Shown in pieces: positions 1 to 8,008 of a DNA stretch of 64,000 bases (position 1 is the stretch's first letter; each line of letters starts with the position of its first letter). The notes beneath the pieces were generated by a model. That model was given only the letters and a program-made list of their open reading frames with translations, did not search any database and was not told the DNA's origin. The position numbers and the translations under genes were made by a program. The stretch lies in contig CAVSEV010000016.1 of assembly GCA_963727015.1 (NCBI GenBank), positions 186,001-250,000 on the forward strand, given 5' to 3'. The stretch is from DATFVJ01 sp963727015. GTDB taxonomy: Bacteria > Actinomycetota > Actinomycetes > Streptosporangiales > Streptosporangiaceae.

Positions 1-945
1 TGCCACTCCGACCTGCACCTGATGCGAGAGTTCGAGGCCGGCCAGCTGGGCTGGGGGCCGCCGTTTACGCTCGGTCACGAGACCGCCGGCTGGGTCCATT
101 CGCTCGGCAGCGGCGTGGCCGGCCTCGAGGTCGGCCAGCCGGTGGCGGTCTACGGGCCATGGGGCTGCGGCACCTGCGAGCGGTGCCGCCTCGGGGCCGA
201 GACCTACTGCGAGAACCTGGCCGCCGCGCCGGTGCCCGGGGGCGGTGGCGGGCTCGGCCTCGACGGCGGTATGGCCGAATTCATGCTCGTACCTGATGCC
301 CGCCATCTGGTGCCGCTGCCCGAGGGCCTGGACCCGGTCGCGGCGGCGCCGCTCACCGACGCTGGCCTCACCCCCTATCACGCAGTGCGCCGCTCATGGG
401 CGAAGCTGCCGCCCGGGGCCACCGCCGCGGTCATCGGCGTCGGCGGGCTCGGCCACCTCGGCGTGCAGATCCTCAAGGCCACCACCGCCGCCCGGGTCAT
501 CGCCGTGGACACCCGCCCCGACGCGCTGGCCCTTGCCCGCGATCTTGGCGCCGACCTCACCTTCGCCTCCGGCGACGCGGCCGCCGGCCAGATCCGGCAG
601 GCGACCGGCGGCCGCGGCGCAGATGTCGTGCTCGACTTCGTCGGCGCCGACGCGACCCTGGCGCTCGGCGCCGCCGCGGCCCGCACTCTCGGGGACCTCA
701 CCATCGTCGGCATCGCTGGCGGCACCCTGCCGGTGTCCTTCTTCTCGGTGCCCTACGAAGTGTCGGTCCAGACAACCTACTGGGGCAGCCGACCCGAGCT
801 AATCGAGGTGCTCGACCTCGGTGCCCGCGGCCTGCTCCAGCCCAAGGTCACCACATTCGCCCTCGAAGATGCCACCGGCGCCTACCGGAAAATGCTCGCC
901 GGTGAGCTCACCGGACGTGCTGTCATCGTGCCCGGACCTCGTTGA
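1..945 (+). CDS. Zinc-dependent alcohol dehydrogenase, 5' end outside window
   Basis: The frame is open from base 1 and the first residues are CHSDLH, the catalytic-zinc cysteine motif of medium-chain alcohol dehydrogenases, so roughly the first 35-40 residues lie outside the window. A GHE motif follows, then a structural-zinc cluster (GCGTCERCRLGAETYC, spacing C-x2-C-x2-C-x7-C). The Rossmann motif GVGGLGHLG comes next, with an aspartate at the end of the second strand (VIAVDT) that favours NAD over NADP. The family oxidises primary or secondary alcohols or reduces aldehydes; the substrate cannot be told from sequence. The stop is TGA at 943-945. The next gene on this strand begins about 500 bases later, so this looks like the end of a transcription unit. 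Confidence 0.93.
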   Translation, partial: CHSDLHLMREFEAGQLGWGPPFTLGHETAGWVHSLGSGVAGLEVGQPVAVYGPWGCGTCERCRLGAETYCENLAAAPVPGGGGGLGLDGGMAEFMLVPDARHLVPLPEGLDPVAAAPLTDAGLTPYHAVRRSWAKLPPGATAAVIGVGGLGHLGVQILKATTAARVIAVDTRPDALALARDLGADLTFASGDAAAGQIRQATGGRGADVVLDFVGADATLALGAAAARTLGDLTIVGIAGGTLPVSFFSVPYEVSVQTTYWGSRPELIEVLDLGARGLLQPKVTTFALEDATGAYRKMLAGELTGRAVIVPGPR

Positions 946-1447
946 CGGCCGGATGGCCGAAAAAGCCCATCCCGACGGCGCCGCCCCCTGCGAGGTGAAG
1001 CGCTCGCGTCATCCGATCGGCCGCCGCCTCGATGCCGAACTCACAGAGCATCCCGAGAGCCCCGGCCCCGGCAACCGCCCCGGCCAGCTAGGGCACCGCC
1101 ACACCGCCCATCGCCGCCTGCTGCAACGGATGACGGCAACCCACCAGCTGAGTGAAGGCGGTCTCCATAGTTACCCTCAGTTACCCTCGATACTTACCTT
1201 CGCCCGTTCTCCCGTCACCTGCCAGCATGGTCGCATGACGCAGCGGGGCGGTCCACTGTTCTCGCCGATGCTGCCCGGCGAGAGCACCGCTACGCGGCCT
1301 TGGCGCCGCAATGATCACTTGCACGATGCGGATTAGCAGTTCCGATGCACGTGCATATGAATTATGCAGAAGCATGTGCAATGGCCCGCGCATGCGGCAA
1401 TATGGGCTATAAGGCATGTTTCTCCCTGTTGCGGCGGAATTGTTCGG
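946..1447. other. Intergenic region with no convincing gene
   Basis: This 500-base stretch has only short open frames with no recognisable protein. The last 120 bases are more AT-rich and carry several ATGCA/TGCAA-like words (around 1344-1385), which fits a promoter region for the gene at 1448. No clear terminator hairpin was seen after the dehydrogenase. Confidence 0.5.
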
Positions 1448-2023
1448 ATGGCGATGACAGCACACCCATTACCCCTGGCGGCCAGCGCGGCGAGCGGCGT
1501 GGGCTGGCGCTGGCTGGCGCCGGCCGTGGAGATGGCCGCCGTGGCGAGCGGGAACTGGCCGCTGGCGCCAGATCCCGCCCCCCCGGGCTGGACCTGCTTC
1601 CCGCGGATCGCCACCCGCACGCCCGGCGCCGACGCCCGATCGGTCCGCACAGCCCGCGAGTTCACCGTCGCCACCGTGCGACGATGGGGGGCCGCAGAAC
1701 GTTGCGACGATATCGCGACCGTCGTGTCCGAGCTGCTGACCAACGCGCTGCGGCACGCGGTGCCAGCCTCCGGCGGCACCCGGCCCCGCCAGCCGATCCG
1801 GCTCGGCCTGCTGCAGCCCGGGCCGTGCGTGCTGTGCGCGGTCGCCGACCCGGCGGGCATGGTCCCGGTGCTCAACCAGCCCGGGTACCTCGCCGAGACC
1901 GGCCGAGGCATCCAGGTCATCGGCGCGCTCAGCGACCAATGGGGCTACACCACACCCGCCGACACGGGAAAGACCGTCTGGGCCCTGTTCTCAGCAACAC
2001 CCGGTCCCGCCCGTCCCAGGTAG
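1448..2023 (+). CDS. ATP-binding protein, RsbW/anti-sigma-like HATPase
   Basis: A predicted 191-residue protein carrying a GHKL ATPase fold like anti-sigma kinases RsbW/SpoIIAB. The N-box is SELLTNALRH (about residues 94-103), followed by a degenerate DPAG G1 box and a G2-like ETGRGIQVI segment. Such single-domain ATPases bind and often phosphorylate anti-sigma antagonists or partner regulators; many actinobacteria have dozens. The frame is open upstream to 1364, but the ATG at 1448 is preferred because the protein before it has no family resemblance; the ATG at 1454 is an alternative. It lies just upstream of a DUF397/XRE pair, as in whiJ-type developmental loci, so a role with that regulator is inferred. 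A second family member is at 34274. Confidence 0.8.
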   Translation: MAMTAHPLPLAASAASGVGWRWLAPAVEMAAVASGNWPLAPDPAPPGWTCFPRIATRTPGADARSVRTAREFTVATVRRWGAAERCDDIATVVSELLTNALRHAVPASGGTRPRQPIRLGLLQPGPCVLCAVADPAGMVPVLNQPGYLAETGRGIQVIGALSDQWGYTTPADTGKTVWALFSATPGPARPR

Positions 2024-2059
2024 TGCAGGAGCCGCCGAACTGGCGGTGCAACGGCGTGA

Positions 2060-2341
2060 TCACGACGGTGCCGTATCTCCTGGGGGACGTGACCAGGGGG
2101 TTCCGGCGGGGCGTGGTTGCTCGCGGGAGCGGGCGTACAGTTCGTTGAGGCTGTCGATCATGGCGCAGGCCGTGTGGGCGTTGATCTTGATGAGTACGGC
2201 TGGTTGCCCGGCTGAATCGACGAAGGGTGAGATCGCGCAAGATTGGCCGGCGCCGCGGCAGCTGAGCCATTGCGCCATTGCTTGTCGCAGGTGGCCGGCG
2301 AGCCGTAGTGCTTGCCGGTCGGTGTCGCTGAGATTCCGCAT
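2060..2341 (-). CDS. Small conserved-looking hypothetical protein
   Basis: A 93-residue acidic-to-neutral protein with no domain I can name. The core reads as real protein (AVLIKINAHTACAMIDSLNE) rather than as antisense noise, and a GGAAGG-type ribosome site sits just upstream of the ATG. Similar short proteins often accompany WhiJ-like regulator sets in actinobacteria, which matches its position between the ATP-binding protein (convergent, 36 bases away) and the DUF397 gene (divergent). The C-terminal 25 residues are Pro/Arg-rich and look disordered. Function unknown. Confidence 0.6.
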   Translation of the reverse strand: MRNLSDTDRQALRLAGHLRQAMAQWLSCRGAGQSCAISPFVDSAGQPAVLIKINAHTACAMIDSLNELYARSREQPRPAGTPWSRPPGDTAPS

Positions 2342-2833
2342 GCCGGCCTTCCGCGGTCAGATCAACTCGGGCGGACGTGGGATGTTCCTGGGTGCTGCGG
2401 GCGTGCCTGCGGGGTGCGCGTGATCATGGCGCCGGTGGGGGCTGGTGCTGTGGATGCCAATTGACGGCCACGTCGCCCGGTGGCCGCCGCGGGGGTTCGG
2501 GCGGGGGGGAGTCCCGGCATTGGGGGGTCCCCGCACGGTCACTGAGTGATGCCCGCAGGACTATCTTGGTGCGCCCGATCGTGCAGGCGCAAGCACAGTT
2601 GCGAGATCAATCGCAAGAACATCCGATTGATCAGAACAAATGCACATGCACAGGGGTATCGTGCTGGCAACGGCAGCCTGCACCAGCACGGGTGCCGCGC
2701 TGTAGCTGCCGCGCCCGCCCGGTGGGCCGCCGCGCGGCGCATCGCTCACCGCTGGACGTGGTCCGCCTGCCGGCCGGCTCGTGGCCGACGGCTGTGCGGT
2801 CAAGTGCGCGACTGAGCGCATTGGAGAGGAATC
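2342..2833. other. Divergent intergenic region upstream of the DUF397 gene
   Basis: No credible gene is seen in this 490-base stretch. It lies between the minus-strand small protein and the plus-strand DUF397 gene and should hold both promoters. A lower-GC patch around 2600-2665 is the likeliest promoter zone. Confidence 0.4.
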
Positions 2834-3085
2834 ATGGTGGGAAGGTCGATTGTTCAGGCCTACAACGGCATGCCTGCCGCTGGGCTTGCTGGGGTCAGCT
2901 GGCGCAAGAGCGACTACAGCAACCCGAACGGCAGCTGTGTGGAGGTCGCCGTACTGCCTGCCGGTGACATCGCGATCCGTAATTCGCGCTATCGCGGCGG
3001 TCCTGCGCTGATCTACACCCCGGCCGAGATCACCGCGTTCATCCAGGGAGTCAAGGCCGGCCAGTTCGACGACCTGGCCCGCTGA
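2834..3085 (+). CDS. DUF397 domain protein
   Basis: An 83-residue protein with the hallmarks of DUF397: an N-terminal W-R-K-S-D-Y-S segment, the N-G-S-C-V-E-V core, an R-N-S-R stretch and a C-terminal T-P-A-E-I-T-A-F-I-Q-G-V-K-x-G-Q-F motif. GGAGAGGAATC precedes the ATG, an excellent ribosome site. Proteins of this family are encoded beside XRE/DUF5753 regulators and modulate them (known for the WhiJ and BldB-related sets of Streptomyces). The XRE gene follows at 3369 on the same strand, so this is one regulator/partner pair. The second DUF397 of the window is at 40919. Confidence 0.93.
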   Translation: MVGRSIVQAYNGMPAAGLAGVSWRKSDYSNPNGSCVEVAVLPAGDIAIRNSRYRGGPALIYTPAEITAFIQGVKAGQFDDLAR

Positions 3086-3131
3086 CGCCGCCCGCCGCAC
3101 GGCCAGACGGATCCGACGGCGCCGCGTCCTT

Positions 3132-3182
3132 TGGATGAACAAGACCGCTGGATGAACAAGACCGCTGGATGGACAAGACCGC
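3132..3182. repeat. Three 17-bp tandem direct repeats before the XRE gene
   Basis: The unit tggatgaacaagaccgc occurs at 3132-3148 and 3149-3165 without change, and at 3166-3182 with one base altered and the last base replaced. It lies in the gap between the DUF397 stop (3085) and the regulator start (3369). Its place and 17-bp period suit iterated binding sites for the downstream DNA-binding protein, but this is inference. Confidence 0.75.
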
Positions 3183-3368
3183 GCCATCAGGCGGCGGACT
3201 GGCCGCAGCGGCGGGCCGGACGACCCCGGCTACAGTCCTGGCAACGGCGACGGAACCGTATCCGGGCGTGCGCGCGGCAGCCAAGATGACCGGCTATGCA
3301 ACGCGGATCCGGCAATGGGACACTTGGGTGAGCCGACTAGGGGCCGGCTGTCACCCCCAGGAGCGTCG

Positions 3369-4286
3369 ATGATCTCCGATCGGGCACGGAATAGCACGCC
3401 TGCCCGCGCGCCGGCCGACGGGGCGCTGGTCGGCGCGCGCTGCGGGCCGACGGCGTTGCGGATCGCGCTGGGCGCCCAGCTGCGCCGGCTGCGCGAAGCC
3501 AGCAACCTCACTACCGGGCAGGCCGCCGAAGCGATCCGGGCGACCCACTCCAAGATCAGCCGTTTGGAGCGGGGGCGCAGCGGCGCCAGGCAACGCGATG
3601 TGGCCGATCTGCTCACCTTGTACGGAGTCACCGACGAGGCCGAACGTGAAGAGCTGCTGGCACTGGCCCGCCAGGCCGGCGCACCAGGCTGGTGGCAGCA
3701 GTACAGCGACATCCTGCCCAAATGGTTTGAGCTCTACATCGGGCTGGAAAAGGCCGCGTCGATCATCCGTACCTATGAGGTGCAGTTCGTCCACGGCCTG
3801 ATGCAGACCGAGGACTACGCCCGCGCCGTCATCCTCATCGCCAACGCGCACGCACCCACCGAGGAGATCGACCGCCGCGTCAGCGTCCGGATGAAGCGCC
3901 AGCAGCTGCTCAGCCAGCCCGGAGCCCCCGACCTGTGGGCCGTGCTGGACGAGGCCGCCCTGCGCAGGGCCCCGGATGGCCCGGAGGTGATGCGCGCCCA
4001 GCTGGAACACCTGCTGCAGCTCACCGAATTGCCCAATGTCACCCTGCAGATCGTCCCGTTCGACGTCGGCCCGCACGCCGCAGCCGGCGGACCGTTCACC
4101 ATCTTGCGGTTCCCCGAACCTGACCTGCCCGATCTGGTCTACCTCGAACAGCTCAACAGCGCGCTCTACCTCGACGAGCCCGACGACGTCATCGACTACG
4201 TGACCGTCATGGATCAATTGTGCGTCCAGGCCGCAACCGGCACCACCAGCAAAGACATGCTCCGCGCCCTGCTAAGACAGACCTAG
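3369..4286 (+). CDS. XRE-family transcriptional regulator with DUF5753 domain
   Basis: A 305-residue WhiJ-type regulator. A helix-turn-helix of the Cro/C1 class occupies about residues 28-85 (GAQLRRLREASNLTTGQAAE, then SKISRLERG). The rest is DUF5753, recognised by GWWQQYSDILP, the Y-I-G-L-E-K-A-A-S stretch, VHGLMQTEDYAR and a terminal acidic segment. The start chosen is the ATG at 3369, preceded by AGGAG; an in-frame start at 3315 would add 18 unrelated residues. The protein probably binds its own promoter region (see repeats at 3132-3182) and is controlled by the DUF397 partner encoded upstream. It resembles the regulator at 39487 in layout. Confidence 0.93.
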   Translation: MISDRARNSTPARAPADGALVGARCGPTALRIALGAQLRRLREASNLTTGQAAEAIRATHSKISRLERGRSGARQRDVADLLTLYGVTDEAEREELLALARQAGAPGWWQQYSDILPKWFELYIGLEKAASIIRTYEVQFVHGLMQTEDYARAVILIANAHAPTEEIDRRVSVRMKRQQLLSQPGAPDLWAVLDEAALRRAPDGPEVMRAQLEHLLQLTELPNVTLQIVPFDVGPHAAAGGPFTILRFPEPDLPDLVYLEQLNSALYLDEPDDVIDYVTVMDQLCVQAATGTTSKDMLRALLRQT

Positions 4287-4402
4287 GGCGTAGATCCCCG
4301 GTGCGTACGCGCGGGGAGTTGCCACGGCGCCACCAGGTGCAACCGCGCTTACGTTAAGGTGGCGGGCATATACGCAGGAAACGCTGGAGAGGTTCCCCCC
4401 AA

Positions 4403-5251
4403 GTGACAGACGAATCCTTAGCGTCCGGCCAGCGGCAGCCGGGCAAGATCGACACCAGCCGGCCGCACTCGGCACGGATCTGGAACTACTGGCTGGGCGG
4501 CAAGGACAACTACCCCGTCGACCGCGAGGTCGGCGACGAGTTCCTGGCCATCTTCCCAGGCCAGGCCGACGTCGCGCGGCACGCCAGGGCTTTCCTCGGC
4601 CGGGTGGTCCGTTACCTGGCCGGGGAGGCCGGGATTGTCCAGTTTCTCGACATCGGCACCGGGCTGCCCACCGTGAACAACACCCATGAGGTCGCCCAGC
4701 GGGTGGCGCCGCAAGCACGGATCGTCTATGTCGACAACGATCCCCTGGTGCTGGCCCACGCCCGGGCGCTCCTGACCAGCAGCCCACAGGGTGCGTGCGA
4801 CTATATCGACGCTGACCTGCACGACCCGGACACCATCCTCACCAAGGCTGCCCGCACGCTGGACTTCGCCGAGCCGATCGCGCTGATCATGCTGGGCATC
4901 CTGGGCCACATCCCCGACCAGGACGGCCCGGAGGAGATCGTCGCCCGCCTGGTGGACGTGCTGCCGCCGGGCAGCTACCTGGTGATCGCCGACGGCACCA
5001 ACGTCCTGGAGGGCGAGGGCACCGGCGACGCGGGTGAGGCGTCGGCCCGGGCCCGCGCCTATCGGCGCTACGCCGAGGCCGGGGGAATCCCCTACCACCC
5101 GCGTACCCCCAAGCGCATCGAGGGTTTCCTCGACGGCCTCGAACTGATCGAACCTGGCGTGGTCTCAGTCTCCCGCTGGCGGCCAGAAGACACCCGGTTC
5201 GGGCCGCCCGCCGAGGTGGACGCGTTTTGCGGGGTCGCGCGAAAGCCCTAA
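4403..5251 (+). CDS. SAM-dependent methyltransferase, DUF574 type
   Basis: A 282-residue protein starting with GTG, eight bases behind GGAGAGG. It shows the DUF574 signature S-A-R-I-W-N-Y-W-L-G-G-K-D-N (about residues 14-27) and the S-adenosylmethionine motif FLDIGTGLPT. An acidic YVDNDP strand that would hold the ribose hydroxyls is also present. The family is abundant in actinobacteria and usually annotated as SAM-dependent methyltransferase; substrates are unknown. It follows the XRE regulator by 116 bases, so it may be a target or co-regulated neighbour of the WhiJ-like set. Confidence 0.92.
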   Translation: MTDESLASGQRQPGKIDTSRPHSARIWNYWLGGKDNYPVDREVGDEFLAIFPGQADVARHARAFLGRVVRYLAGEAGIVQFLDIGTGLPTVNNTHEVAQRVAPQARIVYVDNDPLVLAHARALLTSSPQGACDYIDADLHDPDTILTKAARTLDFAEPIALIMLGILGHIPDQDGPEEIVARLVDVLPPGSYLVIADGTNVLEGEGTGDAGEASARARAYRRYAEAGGIPYHPRTPKRIEGFLDGLELIEPGVVSVSRWRPEDTRFGPPAEVDAFCGVARKP

Positions 5252-5625
5252 TCCCTTGTACAGCCGTCCCGCGTAGTACCCGCTGCCGGAGGCACCTGCC
5301 ACGGCAAGTTCTTCGCGTTGATGAAGCGGCCATCACCCTAAGCGCCACCCAGGAACGCACCCTCGCCATGGACGAGGACTCGGATTACGCTGATTGCTAG
5401 AAAGTGCCGCCGTGGCGGCACGGCGTGCATCTGGCGGATCCGGACAACCATGTGGCCGGGGGACATGCAAAGATCACCAAGGCGCGCGTCAATGGGCACC
5501 GCCGGTTATCTGGCGCGGGGCTCAGGGGCTGGCGGCGCGAGCATAAGTGGCCCCGGTAGAGCGGCCACCCGGCAGATGCCCTCTCCCCTCGTCGACCACG
5601 CACCATGACCAGCGGGGTATGACAG
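5252..5625. other. Intergenic region
   Basis: No gene supported. A short perfect hairpin, gtgccgcc/ggcggcac at 5404-5421, could weakly terminate the methyltransferase transcript, but it lacks a T-run. A stop codon at 5620-5622 closes the upstream frame of the next gene, limiting its start to 5626 or later. Confidence 0.4.
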
Positions 5626-6340
5626 TTGGCCGGGAAGCGACGGGTCACTTGTCCTAGTTGCGGGCAAAGATTATCGGGGAGCGCGGGTGGACCGGCCAGC
5701 AAGAGTAGTTACTGGCATTTCGCGCAGGCTGAATTCGCGGCACACCCTGGCCGGCTGGTGGCTGCCGGGCTGATCATCATGATGTCGGTCCTTGGGCTCA
5801 GCGCCTACCGGCTCTACTACCAGCAGCCGGTGGTGCAGGAGCTGAAACAGCAAGTCATCATCAGCCGCCCGCCGCCGCACGTCATCTACCGGACCCGGCT
5901 GGCGCCGCAGGCACCGGCGACGGTGATCCCGGTGCCGTCGCCGCAGCAGGTCCAGATGGTACCGTCCAGCCCGCTGCGACCATCGTCGCAGCTACGGCCG
6001 TCACCCCCGATGCCGCCGTCACCTTCACCGTCGCTGCCGCCACCCTCGATGCTGCCGTCGCCGTCTGCGGCGTCACCGTCTGCGCCGTCACCGTCGCGCC
6101 TCACCGTCTGCGCCATCACCGTCTGCGCCATCACCGTCTGCGCCATCATCGTCTGCGCGGTCACCGTCTGCGCCGCCGTCTGCGCCGTCACCGTCTGCGC
6201 CGTCACCGTTTGTGCCATCACCGTCGTCGCCGCCGGTGCCACCGTCACCGCGGGAGCAATCGGCCCTGTCGCTTTCTGCGCCGTCGCCGTCCGCTATCGA
6301 TGGCTCATCTGCAAGGCCATGGCGTGTTCAACCAGCGTGA
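5626..6340 (+). pseudogene. Zinc-ribbon, single-TM, Pro/Ser-rich protein with frameshift in repeat tail
   Basis: The TTG start at 5626 is forced by a stop at 5620. The N-terminus has half a zinc ribbon (VTCPSCGQRL), then a membrane helix (about residues 45-65, LVAAGLIIMMSVLGLS) and a Pro/Ser-rich tail. The tail is built on a 15-nt repeat encoding PSPSA. Near 6095-6105 the repeat passes to the +1-related frame. In the original frame the same DNA reads as TVCAI repeats and runs antisense through the GTPase gene to 6504. In the shifted frame it continues as PSAPSPSAPS and ends naturally at 6340. Frameshift, slippage in the repeat or sequencing error are all possible. The tail ends convergently, overlapping the GTPase gene by 47 bases. 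Function unknown; probably an envelope protein. Confidence 0.65.
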
Positions 6341-6929
6341 TCAACGTGGTCTTGGTGGATTCCCTGCTGCGCGCGTCGCACTGGACTATCGGCACGTTCG
6401 ATCCGATCGATAGCGCTTCCTGGACGTCGTCGACGGTGTGCGGGAACTCGCCGTGGAAGCCGTTGATGCCCACAATGAACGGGAGGCCGGCCGCTTCGAA
6501 ATAGTCGACCGCGGGAAACGAATCGGACAGCCGCCTGGTGTCGACAAGTACCACAGCGCCGATCGCCCCGTGGATGAGGTCGTCCCACATGAACCAGAAC
6601 CGCTGCTGGCCAGGCGTGCCGAAAAGATAGAGGATCAGGCCCGCGTCGAGGGTGAACCGGCCGAAATCCATTGCGACCGTGGTTGTCGTCTTGTCCGGCA
6701 CCTGTGAAAGATCGTCGACGTCTGTGCTGGCGACGGTCATGACCGCCTCTGTCGTGAGAGGCGTGATCTCCGACACCGAGCCGACGAAGGTGGTCTTACC
6801 TACCCCGAAGCCGCCCGCGGCCACAATCTTCACGGATGTCATCGCAGACCCGGCGGGAGAGCCCAGGGCAGCACCATCGCCTGTCCGCGAGGCCGGTCTC
6901 GAAAAATCCCTAGAGTTTGCGTAATCCAC
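6294..6929 (-). CDS. Conservon GTPase (CvnD-like, MglA-type small GTP-binding protein)
   Basis: A 211-residue small GTPase. The P-loop is GGFGVGKTTFV (about residues 39-49), switch-like DFGRFTL follows, and the DTPG-equivalent is LFGTPGQQRFWFMWDDL. A G4-like motif reads VGINGF and a G5-like motif CDAR. This is the fourth gene of an actinobacterial conservon (histidine kinase, roadblock, DUF742, GTPase), a GPCR-like membrane signalling complex described in Streptomyces. The GTG start overlaps the DUF742 gene by 20 bases, implying coupled translation. The family has no C-terminal lipid motif and is thought to be held at the membrane by its partners. Confidence 0.94.
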   Translation of the reverse strand: MDYANSRDFSRPASRTGDGAALGSPAGSAMTSVKIVAAGGFGVGKTTFVGSVSEITPLTTEAVMTVASTDVDDLSQVPDKTTTTVAMDFGRFTLDAGLILYLFGTPGQQRFWFMWDDLIHGAIGAVVLVDTRRLSDSFPAVDYFEAAGLPFIVGINGFHGEFPHTVDDVQEALSIGSNVPIVQCDARSRESTKTTLITLVEHAMALQMSHR

Positions 6930-7419
6930 TTAGCACCCTTTCGAGCAGATTGAGGTCCGGGCGTCCTTCCACATGGTCGGTCTGGTGAACCCTGACCAGC
7001 TCTTCGACCGCCATGTCTGCGACCAGGACCCGGGCAACTCCCAACGGCAGCCGAAGCACCGCGGAGATCTCGGCGACGCTACGCCAGTCGCGGCAGAAGC
7101 GGAGGATGGCCTGACATTCCGGGCTGAGCACCGAGGAGTCCCGCGCGTCGTAGTGTGAGGCGGCGACCATTGCCTCGATCTGCAGCTGATATCTGGGTTC
7201 GGTCCGTCCGCCGGTCACCGCGTACGGCCGGACCAGGTCGCTCCCGTAGTCGTTCGCCATCCGGTGCTGCCTGGCATCGGCATCATGCGGACGGGGACCG
7301 GGGGGCGCCCAGGGGCTGTCTGCCGCCTGGTCCACACCGCCCAGCCGGGACGGCCGGGACGGCCGGGACGGGCGCATGACGTCGGGTGGCAGCCAGTCAT
7401 CGCCGCCCGGAGTCGACAC
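6910..7419 (-). CDS. DUF742 protein (conservon component CvnC-like)
   Basis: 169 residues. The first 60 are Pro/Arg-rich and disordered, with a PSRPSRPSR run. The DUF742 fold follows, recognised by LVRPYAVTGGRTEP and the winged-helix-like segment LPLGVARVLVADMA. The ending NLLERVLSGLRKL is typical of the family. The GTG start at 7419 has GGGAGATACAG before it. It is 31 bases after the roadblock gene and overlaps the GTPase gene, so the four minus-strand genes form one operon. The protein probably bridges the roadblock protein and the GTPase. Confidence 0.94.
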   Translation of the reverse strand: MSTPGGDDWLPPDVMRPSRPSRPSRLGGVDQAADSPWAPPGPRPHDADARQHRMANDYGSDLVRPYAVTGGRTEPRYQLQIEAMVAASHYDARDSSVLSPECQAILRFCRDWRSVAEISAVLRLPLGVARVLVADMAVEELVRVHQTDHVEGRPDLNLLERVLSGLRKL

Positions 7420-7450
7420 CTGTATCTCCCGTCACCGTGCCATCCTCGCG

Positions 7451-7864
7451 TCAGTGGGACGGCAGGCCATTGCGCACCTCGGGGGTTAGCGCGCTGCCCA
7501 CTCGTTCGACGAGTAGCGCCATCTTGTAGGCAACGAGGCCCAGGTCGCAGTCGGCAGCCGCAAGAACGGCAAGGCTTGACCCGTCACTGATCGCCATCAC
7601 GATCATCAGGCCCCGCTGCATTTCGACTACTGTCTGCCTCACTTCGCCGCCCTCGAAAACCCGCGCAGCGCCGCGGGTGAGGCTGGTCAGCCCCGACGTG
7701 ACAGCGGCAAGCTGGTCGACACGATCCGCAGGAAATCCTCGCGAGAACCCCATAGGGAGCCCATCCGACGAGACAACGATTGCGTGCGCGACCGAAGGCA
7801 CCCGCTCAACGAAGTTCGTGATGAGCCAGTTCAGGTCCTGCGCGGGGCGCACTATGGAACTCAC
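7451..7864 (-). CDS. Roadblock/LC7 domain protein (conservon component CvnB-like)
   Basis: A 137-residue protein of the roadblock/LC7 family, which acts as a GTPase-activating or scaffold partner of MglA-like GTPases. Family features are DLNWLITNFVERVPSVAHA, VVSSDGLPMG, the central L-T-S-L-T-R-G-A segment and the strand LMIVMAISDGSSLAVLA. The start is GTG at 7864 after AAGGAGCGCTC. It sits 144 bases after the histidine kinase gene and directly before DUF742, the standard conservon order. Confidence 0.95.
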   Translation of the reverse strand: MSSIVRPAQDLNWLITNFVERVPSVAHAIVVSSDGLPMGFSRGFPADRVDQLAAVTSGLTSLTRGAARVFEGGEVRQTVVEMQRGLMIVMAISDGSSLAVLAAADCDLGLVAYKMALLVERVGSALTPEVRNGLPSH

Positions 7865-8008
7865 GAGCGCTCCTTCCTTTCAGGCCGGCCGATCGGCGCA
7901 CCTGCGATGTTCACGGCGCAGGCGTCCGCAGGTCGGCCGGCGCAATTGCGTTTCGTGGCATTGGTGACCTTTGTGCGGCCAATGCCGGAGGTCACATGCC
8001 ACCCGACA

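Noticed and set aside
3351..4217. Long minus-strand frame opposite the XRE gene
   Set aside because: It is antisense to a gene with clear domains and good ribosome site; the frame is open only because of high GC at third positions.
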